From assembly GCA_964035575.1 (NCBI GenBank), contig OZ037846.1, positions 647,501-711,500 on the forward strand: a stretch of DNA of 64,000 bases. The letters are read 5' to 3'. Origin of the DNA: Rhynchopus sp. YZ270_cl-10. Lineage: Eukaryota; Euglenozoa; Diplonemea; Diplonemida; Diplonemidae. Below, piece after piece: positions 60,801 to 64,000 of the stretch. A program made the position numbers and the translations under genes. Below the pieces are notes generated by a model. The model ran no database searches. It saw nothing but the letters and a program-made list of their open reading frames with translations, and was not told where the DNA came from. The first letter of the stretch is position 1. Each line of letters opens with the position of its first letter.

Positions 60801-61603
60801 AGAACCGCACCCCCACTGTGCTCTGCCATGCAGCACGCCACGAGGCATTTACACCTGCACAACCCTCCCATGCAAGACGCTGAGTGTGCAGCACACAAAA
60901 AGAGAAGGCTTGCGAACCACGACACCACAACACGAGCCCAGCTCGCCTTCACGCGACCATGCTACCCTCATGATGTATACAACAGCTGTGCTACAACCCC
61001 TCACCCACACCCACCCCCACCCATCACACAACGCCTTACGGTGCATTGAACCCACCTCCAAAGCAAATTTGCACACCACATCTGCAATGTACGCGAGGTC
61101 CGGTGCAGCTTTGCCTCCCTCCCTCCCTCCCTGTAGACCCTAGTAAACCCAGAGAGAAGCTGAAAAAAAGGTATAAAATACATATCCCCGAGGACTCCAG
61201 TAGGGACAGTAGGTTCCTTCTCCTATCTGGTGATCAAAAGAGCCCCAAGAGCATATATTTCTTTTTTTTGGCACGCAGTTTTTTTCACAAGAGGCGGGTA
61301 CCCCCAACTGCAAGGAACTAAACGGAAAGAAGATTTGCAACAAAAAAAAAGGCACTTTAAAAAGAACCACCCCTGGATAGTTTGTGTTTTTGTATTTCTC
61401 TTTTTTTTTGTATTTTTTTTTTTTTTTTGTGTCTTTTTTTTTAAATCCCTCCCCCCCAGCTGGCTTGTCGCTATACAATAAGGAATGCCTTCTGTGTAGT
61501 GGTGGGATGGCTAAAACCATCCTATTCTCACCGACACTCTGCCTCTTCTTTGCGCACTGCTGAAAAATGAAAAGCAAACAGAGGACTGGAGGGGGAAGGG
61601 GTA
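57817..61603. repeat. Gene-poor region built from duplicated intergenic sequence
   Basis: 58600-58790 repeats the LRR flank of 47380 and 50175. 60700-61015 repeats 17541-17860. Inside 60000-60620 a block (GCCGGTCAGCTGTGCTGATC, AGCGGAACTCGATACAAAAA, CCATCGGTGTTCGAAGGTG) occurs twice about 500 bp apart. At 57870-57960 GGGAGAGC-type inverted repeats (CGTCTGGGAGAGCGTC / GACGCTCTCCC) form a small hairpin. No gene is supported, so these look like relics of gene-plus-flank duplications. Confidence 0.5.
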
Positions 61604-61735
61604 ATGGTGGCAGTATTGTGATGGGAGCCCATTGGAATACGCAAAATACATCAAAATACATCACAATACACATTGTGATGTATTTTGATGTATTTTGCGT
61701 ATTCCAATGGGCTCCCATCACAATACTGCCACCAT
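61604..61735. mobile_element. TA-flanked ATGGTGGC-type MITE, copy 3
   Basis: A 132-bp almost perfect hairpin, flanked by TA, nearly identical to the copy at 35562. Confidence 0.9.
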
Positions 61736-63001
61736 TAGGGAAGGGGGAAAGGTTGCTTTTTAAATGTCCGTTGTATTGACAATCAGTCTTCAACCCAAGA
61801 GGTTCTGTGCTCAAATGTTACCCCAAAAATGGGATTTTTTTTTTCTGAAAACTGTTTTATTTACCAGAAAGCATTCTAAAATGGGAATGGGGGGGGAGGA
61901 CGAGAATGCACACGTTCACTAATACAACTCCATCAAAAAAAAAAAACCGTTTCTTTTTTTGACAACCCGATTGTATTAGTGGGCCCACCCAGCGTGGTGC
62001 TGGGCAGTCCACTGATACCAACGCATGGTTGCACCTACTACCTTCATGAATGTGCACCCGGTACCGCGTATCGGGTAGTACCGGGTTTTTTGTTTACCTG
62101 GTAATGCTACGGTAATAAAAAAAACCGGTAATTCCCGGTACCCGGTAAAGGGTGACATGCATTTACATTACTATTGTCTTCTTCCTTTTAAAAGAAACCA
62201 AAAAAGCACACACTGTAAAAGCTTCTTTGTTGGGGGGGAAGAGGGGACGGTGGAAAGGGAAATAACTACTTAGCAACTTAACAACTTAGCAGAGAGAGAG
62301 AAACAAAAAAAAAACTTTAACTGAATGTCTGCCCTCATCAGCCACATGCACAACATACACGAAACATGTTTCGCAAAAGAAAGAAACGAAAAATATAGTG
62401 ACGTTGATAGCGCAAAACGACTCTAGGACGCAATGCACTGACACCCAACTCAAAGATATACACCGTTTTTCTTCGAAGAAGAAAAAAGAAGAAAAAAAAT
62501 GTAAAATCCCCTTCCGTATAATATTTACATACGCATATTATTAACATACGCGTATTCTTTGCAAATATGCCCCTGCCACGTGTATTACATACTGTGGGTG
62601 TTATAACGTTATCGATAACGTTATGATAACGTTATAACACCCACAGGATGGTATTATTAACAAAAAAAAAAATGACGTATTTTCGACCAAAATACGCCAT
62701 ATCGTATTAATAACAGCACGCCTCTTATTTACAATAAATTTATGTAAATATTATACGGGAGAGGGAGGGGGAGTTTAAGATGAAATATTCCTCTCGTGCA
62801 CACACACATCCTAAACAGAGGGAGCTTGCAAAGACGATCATAAACCATGCCTGGCTGCCTTTTGGTCGTCGAAAAATACTCCAAAAAAAAAAAAGAAAAT
62901 CACACCTCACGTGGGCACATGCATCTTTTAAAAACTAACGCACCAAACCTTTTTTTTCCTTTCACTTTAATTCACTTTCCTGCATTTTTATTTCCCCCTC
63001 T
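61736..63001. other. Intergenic region with a palindromic element
   Basis: No gene. ACCGG/CCGGTA repeats cluster at 62057-62150. The foldback at 62514 is listed separately. A weak family 1 copy is at 62771-62805 (GAGTTTAAGATGAAATATTC, CTCTCGTGCACACA), without a convincing stem. Confidence 0.45.
62514..62758. repeat. Foldback with nested palindrome
   Basis: Ends CCGTATAATATTTACATA / TATGTAAATATTATACGG (18 bp). Inside, CTGTGGGTGTTATAACGTTA and its complement form a second hairpin around ATCGAT (62583-62646). ATACG-type motifs repeat between the two levels. Non-coding, possibly a MITE. Confidence 0.75.
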
Positions 63002-63187
63002 TCACGGGTGGAGGAAACGGCATCTGTCTCCGAACTGGCAGGTTGCTCCGTTGCGGCAGGGGACCTGGACCTTCTTGACCGGCGGGCCACCCTCAATGTG
63101 CTCGAAGGTGCACTCAGCTCCGTTCCTGCAGACCTTGCCGGGGACACCGTAGTATGCACATGGCTTGCGGGTCTGCGCTCCGTCCAT
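63002..63187 (-). CDS. Minimal CCCH zinc-finger protein (paralogue 3)
   Basis: 61 residues, essentially only the two fingers: C-x9-C-x5-C-x3-H (PCAYYGVPGKVCRNGAECTF) and C-x5-C-x5-C-x3-H (CRNGATCQFGDRCRFLHP). It lacks the Gly/Met/Lys-rich N-terminal region of the paralogues at 26822 and 29463, yet its last 40 residues and their codons are nearly identical to theirs, pointing to recent duplication or gene conversion of the 3' half. On the coding strand AGCACCCCCCAACAG precedes the ATG by about 35 nt. A stem-loop family 2 copy lies 70 bp upstream. Confidence 0.8.
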   Translation of the reverse strand: MDGAQTRKPCAYYGVPGKVCRNGAECTFEHIEGGPPVKKVQVPCRNGATCQFGDRCRFLHP

Positions 63188-63255
63188 TGTGTGGTGTGTG
63201 TGTGGTGTGTGGTTTGCTGTTGGGGGGTGCTTTGAAACGGGGTTTTTTTATGAAG

Positions 63256-63362
63256 TTTTTTTGACAATCGCCCAAGAACCTGCTTGGGGAACCTAGGGTC
63301 TGTACTCAGTATTGGCTGAAACCTTTTGTACTATGGAAGGTACAAAATAGACGGTCAGTCGT
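63256..63362 (-). ncRNA. Stem-loop family 2, copy 3 (most complete)
   Basis: TTTTTTTGACAATCGCCCAA, GAACCTGCTTGGGGAACCTA, GGGTCTGTACTCAGTATTGG, CTGAAACCTTTTGTACTATG, GAAGGTACAAAATAGACGGT, CAGTCGTC. CCAAG/CTTGG make a hairpin with a 6-nt loop, and CCTTTTGTAC / GTACAAAA-type bases can pair. About 110 nt, 70 bp upstream of a CCCH gene. Confidence 0.5.
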
Positions 63363-64000
63363 CCTCAACCCTTGAGAAAACGCCACTTTGCGGATATGAG
63401 CGGGGGGGTTGGCATCCTCAACTGTCACCCCCCTCCGCATGAAGCCGGTCGCACTAAGTTCAACACCCCGAGAAGGTGCAGAAAAGAGAATGTTCAAGGT
63501 GCCTACAGAAAAACAGATCGGTCGTCCATACAAAGCATTGTACAAGAAAATGCCAGAGGAATCCTCTCAGTTTGAGAGAGAGAGAGAGAGATGGTCCAAA
63601 AGGTGGAACAGATTATTTCATATACCGTAATTGTAAAAATATTGGGACGTAAAAAAGTTGAAACGTAAAAATGTTGGGCCGTAAAAATGTTGGGACAGCT
63701 GGGCGAAAAATTCCCGTCCCAACATTTTTACGGCCCAACATATTTACGTTAGGGAATTTTTACGTAGATTTTGTTAGGGAAGATTTGTCTTAGCTTTTTT
63801 TTTTTTTTACGATTACCTAGCGAGTAGGCGGTTGAACGTACTGGCACGTGTCAAAGTTTCAGGGAAATAGCTTGGGTACTTTTACTGGTTTCAAAACCAG
63901 AACGAGCTGGTTTACTGGTTTGGGGGAAAAAAAAAAAAAAAAGTGGGATTCGGGATTCAGTTTTTCGCCTCCCCCGCACCACTTTCCCACTCACAGAAGA
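63363..64000. other. Right-hand end of the window, with an inverted repeat
   Basis: At 63645-63770 GGGCCGTAAAAATGTTGGGA is inverted as TCCCAACATTTTTACGGCCC, with further TTTACGT/ACGTAAA copies around it, a small foldback. No gene is visible. The window ends in unassigned AT-rich sequence. Confidence 0.5.

Noticed and set aside
1-64000. tRNA, rRNA, spliceosomal RNA and spliced-leader RNA genes
   Set aside because: GGTTCGA-like strings were checked (for example 7099, 28078, 47193 and 49418) but none had a matching acceptor stem and D-arm. No rRNA, snRNA or spliced-leader consensus was found by eye. A covariance-model search would be decisive.

Overview
The window comes from a unicellular eukaryote. 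It holds eleven recognisable host protein genes, namely one class III adenylyl cyclase, one giant secreted protein, three ubiquitin-like/leucine-rich-repeat (BspA-type) proteins, one four-pass membrane protein, one hybrid-cluster protein with a mitochondrial-type presequence, one TPR-tailed protein kinase and three small CCCH zinc-finger proteins. All of them lie on the minus strand and all look intron-free. Upstream of nearly every start codon, on the coding strand, there is a pyrimidine-rich tract followed by an AG. A one-strand gene array, intronless genes and acceptor-like tracts fit polycistronic transcription with spliced-leader trans-splicing, so an euglenozoan (bodonid- or diplonemid-like) protist is my best inference. 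No spliced-leader RNA, rRNA or tRNA gene was found to confirm it.

Layout. 0-30 kb is the gene-bearing part: cyclase (0.7-2.8 kb), giant secreted protein (7.1-11.9), LRR protein (12.3-13.8), tetraspan protein (16.4-17.1), hybrid-cluster protein (18.4-20.2), kinase (22.8-25.6) and two CCCH proteins (26.8-29.8). Coding DNA is GC-rich. The intergenic DNA is AT-rich, full of homopolymer runs, and carries several recurring stem-loop motifs, always in the same orientation relative to the genes. 30.4-31.8 kb is a small element with terminal inverted repeats (TIRs) around a tyrosine recombinase. About 32-46 kb is a mobile-element island without host genes: a plus-strand hAT-like transposase, foldback elements sharing the end CCTAGGCATAC, a 1.6-kb palindrome, and very regular short tandem arrays whose units all contain GTAC or GTATAC. 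47-52 kb is a tandem duplication carrying two LRR genes. 52-64 kb is gene-poor, with MITEs, degraded duplicates and the third CCCH gene.

How the parts fit. The cyclase and kinase are signalling proteins. The CCCH proteins are candidate RNA-binding post-transcriptional regulators, which would suit a genome without gene-by-gene promoters. The hybrid-cluster protein suggests nitrosative-stress or low-oxygen handling in the mitochondrion. The LRR family appears to be expanding by unit amplification and tandem duplication. At least five mobile families are visible: hAT-like, TIR-bounded tyrosine recombinase, TA-flanked MITEs of two types, CACG-ended MITEs and foldback/satellite elements. The best candidates for something undescribed are the strand-locked stem-loop families, the TIR-bounded tyrosine-recombinase element, and the GTAC satellites housed in foldback elements.
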